Part shown: piece after piece, positions 11,202 through 21,235 of the stretch
Numbering within the stretch: position 1 is the first letter of the stretch
Layout of the letters: each line of letters starts with the position of its first letter
Assembly (NCBI GenBank): GCA_029962745.1
Contig: CM057166.1
Location: 571,714 to 635,713, forward strand
Reading direction: 5' to 3'
DNA from: Echinometra lucunter
Taxonomy: Eukaryota > Echinodermata > Echinoidea > Camarodonta > Echinometridae
Length of the DNA: 64,000 nt
Notes under the pieces: generated by a model
Seen by the model: only the letters and a program-made list of their open reading frames with translations
Told to the model about the DNA's origin: nothing
The model's database searches: none
Position numbers and translations under genes: made by a program

Positions 11202-11889
11202 TAAAGGTGCGTTCAGATATGATGCGACTTTGTCATTATCTCAGATCGGCTCAGAAAAATCTCCTCCAATGTCCTGTCATTACAACTAAGTTTTATGGTG
11301 AGCGATGTTTTGCTCATGCTGCTCCTACACTGTGGAACACTGTTCCATGTTATATGAAGGAAGCTTCCACAGTGTCAAAGTTCAAAACCCTTCTCAAGAC
11401 ATTTCTGTTTAAAAAGTATTTTTGAATGAGTTTTGGTCTTGCAAACTGCTACACCTACTGTACATGTACATTTCCTTTTTCCAATTTTTAGTTCCCTCTA
11501 TTAAAAGCACATAGAGACACTACGGTAATGATATGTGCTATATAAGCACTGTAGTATTTGTGCAGTCACATTGTGCTGGCCCATTTTATGTGTTCAGATA
11601 TGATGCGACTTTGGGCTGCTACTTATGCTAATGAACGCACATTAATGCACCAACTCTCAAATAAGAGAGAATTTATCAAAACTTGCGCAAACAATCTCAT
11701 GACAACAATTTTTGCGCTAACTTTTTAGGACTTTGATTGGTGCTTATTTTTTGCAGCCAGGTAGCAAGCCAAAATGTGTCCTGCCTCGGCAACATTTTTT
11801 TGTTGCCCCATACCCCATAGACCTGTACACAAAAATGTGGTGGCACAATGTGGTGGCACAAAGTCTCATCATATCTGAAGGCACCTTAA
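11202..11889. mobile_element. TIR DNA element interrupted by a LINE fragment
   Basis: The left end reads GGTGCGTTCAGATATGATG. The right end is the inverted form, with 25 of 27 bases matching (GGTGCCTTCAGATATGATG on the minus strand). The original element is about 300 bp once the LINE insertion at 11233-11591 and its duplicated target are removed. No transposase is present. Confidence 0.75.
11233..11591 (+). mobile_element. 5'-truncated LINE (C-terminus of reverse-transcriptase ORF)
   Basis: The frame ending at 11425 encodes the C-terminal tail of a non-LTR retrotransposon polyprotein. The diagnostic string is Y-G-E-R-C-F-A-H-A-A-P-T-L-W-N-T-V-P, then 'STVSKFKTLLKTFLFKKYF' and a stop. The '(R/K)xF-x-x-A-A-P-x-L-W-N-x-L/V-P ... 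F-K-x-x-L-K-x-x-L-F' pattern is typical of CR1/Rex/Jockey-type LINEs from animals. A 3' UTR of about 165 bases follows, with 'GTGCTATATAAGCAC'. A 22-bp target duplication flanks it (11211-11232 and 11592-11613). It is a dead, truncated copy. Confidence 0.8.
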
Positions 11890-12141
11890 AGTGATTACAC
11901 AATGGTAAAAAAAAAAATTGATATATGATTGAGAATAGAATTCTAAGAAGAAGAATATTAAAAATTTGATCATTTGCAATCGAAATCAATGCATTTTGGC
12001 TAAATTTCTCATAAAAAGTCAAGAGTTGACCAAAAAATTTGAGTATGAGGTATGACCTAAAAGTGGTTGTGGTGCGCGCTAGTCTGTACAATATGTATTA
12101 TACCTTGCGTGCATTTTGCTAGAATTGCGTGACAAGGTAAC

Positions 12142-12170
12142 CACTTTGACATCGGTTTGATGTCAAAGTG
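12142..12170. other. Perfect 12-bp-stem hairpin
   Basis: CACTTTGACATC and GATGTCAAAGTG form a perfect stem around the 5-base loop GGTTT. It may be the centre or an arm of an unrecognised repeat. No RNA function is indicated. Confidence 0.4.
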
Positions 12171-14970
12171 GGCACCCAATTGAAACTTGGACACAGCTGC
12201 TGAGGGGCCAAAAATATCCTGAAATCTTACCACATTTTGGGGTTTTCTTGGCAACACGACTTTTAAAAAAATTTAGGCAGATGATTTTCTGCTAATAAAA
12301 TCATGCTCTTTTAAATGAACTAACATTGTTTCAGCATTGGGTACCCCCTTTAAGGCTTTCATTTAGTCTATTTTTAAATATGATGTAATTGCCACCAAAA
12401 TAGACATTTTCATTTTCGTTTTCTTTCACATCTGTTCTATTTGTTCCCCTTTTGTCATTTGAGGCAAAAATTACACCCAAATCCTTGATAAATGACAATA
12501 AATTTCAGGATTTGGTTATAAGATTGACTGGTGAAGACAGACAGGGGATCTTCCCACCTGCTTGGTAGTCTGTCAGTCCAGACCAAACTGTATTATTTCA
12601 AAACAATAGTCCTGTTTCGAGTCTTCCCACATTATGGTTAAGATATTCCCCACAGACTGGAAATATTCATAGTGTATATATGCATACATAATTTGAAAAA
12701 AGAAAAAAGAGAGAATGAGACTAAGTAAATTTGTTGGGGTATACGTGACTGTAATAATACCATTTCTGGTGGTGTTTGTGGTCAAAGTAGCATAGTGTAT
12801 GTATTTGATGTTTGTACATCTCACACCTCTAAAATGCCACTTTATTACAATCTGTTAAGTAAAGAATCATTATAAATAATGACTGAATCAATTATAGCAA
12901 AGGCAGTTTACTAATATTTATATGATTGAAGGTGTTGGTTTAAGGAAATTGACATGTTATTTCATATGTCAGAAAGGAAATTATAAAGCATTTAAATATT
13001 TGTATCCTTATGATCAAGGATATTTGATGTCAAGAAGGAAGAAAGGTTATATGATACATTTTGTTATGTTTTGATTGTGAAGCTTATATATACCTGGCAT
13101 TTTAGGTCTTGTTTATTGCTTGGAATATATTTTATTGCTTTTTTCATGTAGCCTTTTAAATCACAAGTTCCTATTTCATAGTGATAGGATTGAAATATGA
13201 TACATGTATTTCATAAACAGAATTTCTATTAGCAACAGCCACCCACATATACTGTAGAGGCTATCACCGAAGTGCCTGTGTTAGGCCAGAGAAATTTATA
13301 CACTAATGCCCCCCCCCCCCCGGGCACTCGTTAAATAACTGCAAACATGCATGACTGCAGGTTCCTCCCAAAAACCTAAATAAGTTTTATCCATTAATCA
13401 ATATCACACCCCTTTCAAGCGTTTTGCACACCTTTCCTTGAAAAATAGCCCCTTAAACAAGTATAAATCCTCTGAAATTACCCTAAACTCAGTAAACATA
13501 CCCTTTTCACTGATTTTGGGCCAATTTGATACATCACATATGCAAAAACCAGTAAAAACTACCCCTTTCCCACATTTTTTTGTGTATGTGTGTGTCTACA
13601 GCAGTAATAGACACTTGTCTCCCCCTCCCTCCTTATTGGTGCAAAGTGTCTATAGATCCTATAGTGTCCAATGGTTCTATTGTCCATTTGTCCTTATTTG
13701 GTCCTAGTGTCTTGATCAATGAAATACTTGCCATTGTTACGATAATGCACATCTCATTGTCTATAGGTCCTCCTCTTCACGATTCTTCCTTTGGATGTGA
13801 AGATTTATCTGCAGCCAGCCAAGTTATCCTTCATGTTTAGTTTATATGATATGATACTCGTGTGAAGATGAATTTTTTTTTTCACTCTTGAATTGATGTT
13901 AAAACTAATCATCCAAGTAAAAGGATATATTTTTCATTGGTAAACTAATCTGAATATTTGTAGTTTGTACTTTGCATGTAGTGTAAATGAAAAGTGTTCT
14001 TTAGATCATTATAATTATACAGATTAATTCTATCTCACCAGGATATTATTGTACATAATGTTCTCATCCTCATTATTTACAGATCACTCTATAGATAAAC
14101 ATGGACAACAAACATTTCTTTTAAAAAAGTCCTAAAACAAGCAAATATGACATTGCTAATGTTGATTTTGGAATCACATCCGATTTGATGGTTAGTATGC
14201 TTATTTGATCATTGTCAAATGAAGGTCTTTTCTTAATTTGGATATTCTTATCAGGGTATGAAATGCTTTGTTTTGTGATTATGATGGGGGGGAAAAGGGA
14301 ACATTGATCATTAATATGGAGTGCATGTGAAAATTTATTACGAATCTAATTCTACGTTTCTGCTGGATTGTGTATACAGAAGGCCTATGAAACCTGCACC
14401 TGAGAAATGTCTTGATATATTGTGAGGATCCCCCTTACTTGGAGAAAAAGACTTGTAAAGATGATCTTCTGCTTGTAAAGGTGATCCTAAAAATAGCTTT
14501 CTTTTTTTTCTCACCCTGGTGAAGGGTAGTGTGCCAAAATCCTTTAAATAGTGGTGAAACTATACCTCCTTCCTCCTTGTAGTGATTTCTGTCAGTTAGG
14601 AGCAAGTGGGATTTTCAAAAAGTACTCTTCAAAATCTATTAGCAGCCAGAGTACCTTGCCATCATTTGGAATATAGTAAAGGTTAATTTCACTCTGAGGA
14701 CTTATGCCCATTATCCAAAACAAGGATTGCATTTTGATTATTGATTAGAAACCAGGATTGCATAGTGATTCAAAACATCACCCTAATTTTGTACTCACTG
14801 AAGACATTCTATGTTGCTCCATGGGACCACTCAGAGATCAGAGATCTTCACAGTTCTGGAGCAAGAGCAACATGTCTGCATGCGTGATTTCCTAGGAGAT
14901 CGATGGAGGAGAGGTTGTGAGAAGATATGGATGAGTGAAAATGTTTGCTGGGTGAGAGGTTGTTGTCTCT

Positions 14971-15464
14971 TTAAAGACATTGGTTAATATTTTTATGATT
15001 TTAAAAAATCTTATTTTGTTATTTGAAAATGGGATAAACATAAGTGTTATAGTTTAAAAATACCAGTCTGAAAGTTTCAAAGTATAATATCCACAGGAAG
15101 TATTTTTAAATATCAAAAATGTGAACCAATGTTTGAAAAATATACGAGGGTCGGTTGCCCAGAATAGACAGAAGGAGTGCGCATGCGCGTATAACTCACC
15201 TTACCGTACTGTGCGTATTGGCGTATCACGCTGCGGGAGGCACATAACGGCATTTTCAAATTCAAGAAAAGTGGTCCTCTTAGTGATTGTCTCGTGAGAC
15301 GAAGGATAATAAAATTGCCGTTTGCGTCTAACTTACACTTTTTCATTCCAAATTATGGTTGGTTTCAGGTTTTTGAGTACAAATACAAGTACTCATACAC
15401 ATGTTTCATCTTAGTTTGAGAATTTTTTAAATCAGCTACTCACAAAGTTAGCCAATGCCTTTAA
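14971..15464. mobile_element. TTAA-flanked TIR element, copy 1 (494 bp)
   Basis: The ends are TTAAAGACATTGGTTAA and, inverted, TTAAAGGCATTGGCTAA. The same element, about 90% identical by eye, is present at 52711-53190. TTAA at both borders points to piggyBac- or Kolobok-type transposition of a non-autonomous element. The minus strand carries a 77-codon frame from ATG at 15346 (MKKCKLDANGNFIILRL...) that is also open in the other copy. No transposase motifs are visible. Confidence 0.8.
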
Positions 15465-16099
15465 GCTGGTTTCCACTAGCCCAACTTTTCAAAATGCCTG
15501 GTAATTCTAAACTCTGAAAAGATGCATACTTTCATCACAACTTGCTCAAACTGATTTGGGAAAAAAAAAGGAAGAAAGTATTCAATTATTTTGCAGAGTT
15601 TCCACCACTGCACTTGGGATATAAGTTTGATCAGTTTAAGCTATTATCCAACAAAAACTTTGGCTTGTCTGGGAATTAATGTCCTACTTTACAGCCAAAG
15701 GCTGGACAAAGTCACTGTTAAAGATGCTGTACCTTATCTTATTCCTTGAGCATATGTGGATTGCTTGATTTGGGTTAATAGAAACAGGGACACTCACACT
15801 TGCAGCTGAAGATTGATGGAGAATAGTTGTTGAGAAGATATGGGTGAGTGGGAATGTTTGCTGGGGAGAGCTGTTGTGAACATTTACCCCTTTCACATAT
15901 GAACATTTTTGTTGTGTGAAATGAGAACTGTGTAGTCTTCTGTTCAGATGAGTGATACAAATTTGTTCACAAGATGTGAACAGACTGCAGCAATAATGGT
16001 TAGATGATCTTTGAAGGTTTGTATGGTAGAGCACTTGGATTGAATAGAGGTTTGCGGAGATGCACCATGTAGTGGGGTGGGGGTAGTCTTCAAAAGAAC

Positions 16100-16262
16100 C
16101 AGGGGAAAAAAATAAACGGGGGCTCAAGGCGAATTCGCCCTCGAAATGCCAAAAAGAGCCCTGGAAAACTAAAAAAGAGCCCCTGAAATTCTCATAGGGT
16201 CCAGTGTTAATATTCGGGCTCAAAAAGTAGCCCCGGAAAAAAATTGATTATTTTTTTCCCTG
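16100..16262. mobile_element. Short deleted relative of the hAT-like element at 7870
   Basis: It begins CAGGGGAAAAAAATAAACGG and ends ATTATTTTTTTCCCTG, with 'CGGGGGCT', 'GAGCCCCTGAAA' and 'TAGCCCCGGAAA' modules like those at both ends of the 7870-9177 element. The flanks (aaaagaac / taaagaac) resemble an imperfect target duplication. Confidence 0.65.
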
Positions 16263-16995
16263 TTAAAGAACTGTTGATACCTTTTGTGCAGGAGTTCTGA
16301 TAAGAACTGTTTTTTGAAAGAAGGGTTTGATATGTTTTTTGTGAATGAGAATTGTGTAGATGCATTAATTTTGACAGGTAATGAACAAGGCAAATGATGT
16401 TACTGCAGGTTGATTTGTTAAAAAAAAAAACTTTGTGAGCATGTTTCATGAGCATTTATAGTTTTGTAATAAATAAGTCCATTTGCCTCACTTAGTAATT
16501 GTGATGTTACACTGATCTCCAGGTGTTGAAAACTTGGGCATCAAACACCACACAGCATCATAATCATAGGAATATCACAGGAATTATACAAATGATTTGG
16601 AAAACTCATAATCTGATATATCCCTACTTTCTTTCTGTAGTATCTCCTTTTTCTTATTTCTCTTCTTTTTATTCCTTCTCTTGTTTTTTTTTCTTTCTCT
16701 TGTGTGAAAGACAATTGTACTCCAGCCATCATGAATGAAACATCTAGTTTTGCTGCTTTGCTCATCACCAGACAAACGACTACGAGTGCACTCCCCTGAT
16801 AGAGACACCACTCTAATTAATGAATAGAAGAATGAGACATTTGGGTCCCATTAAACTCATTTGAGATTAATCAGTAATTATAAGACTTAATCAAACTGTG
16901 TTTTGTCTTCTGATTAGTCTTCTAATTTGGGATGATGGTAATGCACTTAGACAAATCAAGGAGTAACCAGACTCCCCTGAGAAATCAAGAATAGA

Positions 16996-17406
16996 TAGGT
17001 GCATTTTCATCAGCTCGAGCTTGTAGAATAGCCTGCTATTTCTGATCCCATGAATTAGCCTGATCATAGAATAGTGAGCTTATTCTCAGATAACGACAGA
17101 ATTATCCCACTATTTGGACCCAAAAGTAAGCCACCCAAATCGTGTTCGTATATGCAGAATAGCCTGTTAGTCGCAAAGTAGCGGGCTATTTTTGACGTGA
17201 TGTCATCAGCTCGAGCTTCAAGAGCTGGCTTATCAATCCCATCATGCACTTGCATGAACATTGGGCTATAGCTCAAGCTATATTGCATTGTACTGAGCTC
17301 AAGCTGATGTAGATGCAATTGCATGCTTCAGCTTAGTTTGGGCTAATACCTTAGATCCCAAAATAGTGCACTATTCTTCAAGCTCAAGCTGATGAGGACC
17401 CACCTA
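16996..17406. mobile_element. MITE with about 55-bp inverted repeats
   Basis: The left arm TAGGTGCATTTTCATCAGCT and the right arm, inverted, TAGGTGGGTCCTCATCAGCT are followed by matching CGAGCTTGTAGAATAG / TGAGCTTGAAGAATAG and then by TGATCCC / GGGATCTA. No coding capacity is evident. Confidence 0.65.
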
Positions 17407-17426
17407 CTATGACAGAAGAAAATGCA

Positions 17427-17706
17427 TTATGGTCTTGGGAGAGTAAGGTGATGTTCTGTTGCAGAAGAAAGAATGGGAGATGATGATGCATTAAAAACAT
17501 TTTGAGGAAAAAGAAACAGAAGGAAAGAGGGAAAAATGCTGAATGATGGAGAGATGAAGCAAAAATGTGAAAGATAGGTAGATAGAACAATATGTTGAAA
17601 TGGAGAGAGTGAGAGAGTATGGGAAGTAGATATACACATAGTTTTAAAAATTTGGAGATGGAGGGAATGACAGAAAGAGGAGGATAGAGGAAAAGATAGG
17701 TTGGGT

Positions 17707-17763
<57 letters not shown>

Positions 17764-17905
17764 AAGAGAAGGAAAGAAAGTAAGAGCCAAAGAGATAGAA
17801 TGACAGAACTTGGGAGACAGAGAGCGGTAGAGGGGATAGAGAGAGTGTGAAGGAGAGAGAGAGTGTGTGTGAAGGGGAGAGAAAGAAAGAGAGAGAGGAA
17901 TCCCG
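17427..17905. repeat. Purine tract with (GA)n microsatellite
   Basis: The plus strand is almost all purine for about 480 bases and includes an uninterrupted (GA)n run of about 49 bases at 17711-17759. The long Ser/Leu-rich frames on the minus strand come from this composition and are not genes. Confidence 0.85.
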
Positions 17906-18755
17906 TGGTAAGGTCTGTATATTTAATCATATTGCATATTTTATATGAGTGATTACATGATGTATGAATGGATGATAGAAGAACATGTTACTGTCATCAG
18001 AATATGGGGTCTCCATGTCACAGCAAATAATGTCCATACTGTGAAATTGTGTCTCACCATCAAACCTCTTTGCACGACATAAAAAGCGTATAATATGCAG
18101 GCGATATTCTTGAACATCAATTCACTTTCAAGGGATAGCAGATATCACAGAGGATCAGTATTTTACAAGTAAGTGAAAGCAATCTTATACCGGGTGTATA
18201 AGTCATATTATGAGATCTAAAAGGGCATAACTACGTGTGTATGTGAATGAGACATAACACCCTCTTGGTTCTCAGCTGATGAAATGCTATGACAAGATTC
18301 CATTTTATCAAAATTTATAATTTTCTCAAGTCGTAGAGAGTATTATCTTAGAAGTGGAACAGAAATGTTTGCTTTCTAGGGTCTTTCCTTTGTATCTAGG
18401 ATAGAGGAACAAAATTACAAAGAAAGTATTGCCCATCCTTGCAATACTTTCCTTGTTATTGTTATTCTGTCATTGCTGATTTCCCTGGGCCTTAGAAAGG
18501 GGAATTCCCTCCAGCTGATACACAGCCTTCTAGTACACACCTTAACCTTGTTCACACATGACATGGTAAGCCACTGTAAAAGCTGAAAATAAACTATTGT
18601 AAATGCATGGCAAGGGGGAAAGGGGAGGGTAACAAAAGCAGGTGAACACAAGAAAGCCTCATCATCATGCTCGCTTATATGTGTGGTGTTTACTTCCAGT
18701 GCTCCTCACTAACTTTTTTGGTAGAGGGTGCAGACTGAAATTCTGGGCTCTCTAT

Positions 18756-19044
18756 CACCCGCGTAGCAAGGGGGGCGGTGGGGGCGGCGCCCCCTGCAAA
18801 ACACCAATTAAAAAGAAGAAAGAAAGAACAGAAGGGAAAACAGCGTGAGCGAGAAAAGAAAAAGGTGAGAGAAAGTAAGAAGAGCGGGAGTAGACAAGGA
18901 ACAATTCAAAGAAACATCGGAGCTTCCGCACTTCGCGCGGGAACACCCCCCCCCCCAGGGAGCACGCTTCGTGCGCTCAGTGATTCACACGCTTCGCATT
19001 CTCACTACCACCCTCCCTAAAATGAAATCCTAGCTACACCACTG
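18756..19044. mobile_element. hAT-type MITE with CAGTGGTGTAGCTAGG ends, copy 1
   Basis: The left end CACCCGCGTAGCAAGG and the right end CCTAGCTACACCACTG are inverted relatives. The 8 bases outside are CTCTCTAT and CTCTATAT, a near-perfect target duplication. The interior contains GGGGGCGGCGCCCCC, a purine-rich middle and 'CGCTTCGTGCGCTC ... ACGCTTCGCATTCTCAC' text shared with the copy at about 20976-21235. Confidence 0.7.
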
Positions 19045-20843
19045 CTCTATATCAATACATATTAAGCCCTGTGTTACAATTGTTCAGTTTTATGAGTACA
19101 AACCTAATTTTTTTTGGGGGGGAGGGGGGAGGGGGCATGTATCTCACGCACCTGTTACTACAAGCCCTTGTATATCAATGGTCATACCATACAGAAAAGG
19201 TAACAGAACCTTTCACTTATACCAGTTTATGTACTTCAGAATTTGTGAAGGTGGTTTGTTGCAGTATTCAAGGATGAGGCTTTTTGAATCATCATATTTT
19301 GTAAGCTGGATGAGAAAACAGAACTGTGGCATTATTTTTTTTTTGGGGGGGGGGACTGTAATGTTTGGAGTACATGTTATTGACACTTATTGATTAATCA
19401 TCTCTTGTCCTGTCTTTGGAGAATATTGCATGTTGAGAGAGAGAAATCTTACCCAGAATAAACTCAATTTTAGCCAATGTAGTTAAGAATGTGAACTAAT
19501 ATAATGCTGTTTTCATAAATTATTCTTATATTAATGACATTTTTGCATTTCCAAGGAGGTTTTTACCACCGCACACCTCTTTGAAGTATTGTGACCATAA
19601 AGCTGGAATGTAGTTCATCTTGACCTCCTTACTAACAAGCCTTGAGAAGATAAGGATGATTTATTGTTGATACTATGTCTGCCAATTTCATTTTTCCTGG
19701 TTTGGTGTGAAGTCATAATTGAAGATGTCACTTGCAATTCATATTTCCCTTTTTCTGTGTCTGAAAGTCTCTCTGTAGAGGTGCTCCTTTGACATGGTTG
19801 TGCTTTAATGCAGCTTGACAGAATACAACAAAAATACCTTAGAAAATTTTGAGCAAAATCATCAGTGTTAAGTTTATAATTAGGATATTCATGTTCAACT
19901 TCAAATGATGCTTGATTAAAGTTTGGCACTCCCGCTCTCATAATTATGTTTTAAAAAGAGCGTTCATGGAGCTCCTTTTTTTTTCTTTTTTTTTTTCTTT
20001 TTAATGTTAATTTTATTCTATTATGAATATGTTGTTACTCTGTAAAGCAGACACGATTAGCCGTACAGCTGTTTTGTTTTGTTATGTTCTTTTATAAACC
20101 TGATCAATTCAATTCAATTCAATTTGATGAGTAGTGCCTATTTTGGCATATTTATTACATGCTGATTTTAATCAGCACTGTGAATAAAGGATGAAATTGA
20201 CTTTTGAATGGTTTATTTTTTAGATAAATGTATTATGATTGTGTTTGAAGCAATGTATTATAATTTTGAGCAAAATTATTGATTTATTCAATTTTGGGAA
20301 TAAATATACCTTTGCCATTTCTGTTTTAAACATTCTCACATGTATTTTCAAACCAAATTTTTTTGTCTTCTTCTGAGAGTGATAAGGATTTTAAAATATT
20401 TGAATAAATGCTTTTTTTCTACTATGGGGAAACATAGTAAAATAACTTTTAATGAAATGCTATTGAATCATATAGATTTAGAACTTTGAGAGAAAAGTTT
20501 CTCATCCAACTATCTTTTTATTCAGTCTTTGTTATCTTGCTGGCCTTAACATTTTGTATTGATTTTTTTCTCTGTATTCTTTGATTTTTTAAAAGGGCAA
20601 TCAAAGGACAGATATGACATGAAAAGGACCAGAAATGCTCTGACATGATTCTCTGATTTGTCCATTTCCACCGCCAGCTATCAGGGGTTGATAGTTGGTG
20701 CTTGGCAGAGGAAAGGAGGGACACAGGCACTGGAAAGCCATTAATTCATTTCCCTTCCCCCAGCTGACTGCCTGAGAATGGAAGAATTACTATTTATTTC
20801 TACAAGTTCATATCAATATAGCCTTGCAGATATTGAGAGTGAG

Positions 20844-20935
20844 AGAGGGAGGGGGGATAGAGAGGGGGGAGGGTGGAGACAGAGTAGGGGGGGAGGGGGA
20901 CAGTGTAGCAGGGGGGGGGGGGGGGAGAAGAGAGA
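20844..20935. repeat. G-rich purine tract
   Basis: The run of GAGAGGGAGGGGGG-type sequence ends in about 14 consecutive G near 20912-20925. The Pro-rich minus-strand frames here (20808-21158) are low-complexity shadows. Confidence 0.8.
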
Positions 20936-20975
20936 TGAACAAGTTAAAGGAAGCAATAAGGGGAAGAGTGGGGGC

Positions 20976-21235
20976 AATCTTGTAGCCAAGGGATAATGGG
21001 GGAGGTTGCTCCCCAAAGATGAAAAAAAAAAAAAGAGTTTGGGTGAGAAGAGAAAAAGGTGAGAGAACGTAGGAAGAGAAGGAACAGACATGGAACAATG
21101 ACAGAAAACCAACCCCCCCCCCCATGCACCCTCCTCCTAGAGAGCATGCTTTATGCACTCAATATGTAATTGCATGCTTCACATGCTCACTACCACCCCC
21201 CCCCCCTTAATAATGAAATCCTGGCTATACGGGTG
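20976..21235. mobile_element. hAT-type MITE, copy 2 (diverged)
   Basis: It shares with 18756-19044 the order: TGTAGCCAAGG end, GAGAAGAGAAAAAGGTGAGAGA middle, poly-C, 'GCATGCTTTATGCACTC ... GCATGCTTCACATGCTCACTACCACC', and ATGAAATCCTGGCTATACGGGTG end. Many CpGs of copy 1 are TpG or CpA here, as expected from methylation decay of an older copy. Confidence 0.65.

Noticed and set aside
17427..17930. 167-codon Ser/Leu-rich frame on the minus strand
   Set aside because: It is a translation of a (GA)n purine tract. The same applies to the frames at 20808-21158, 27156-27359, 28543-29327 and 37410-37809.
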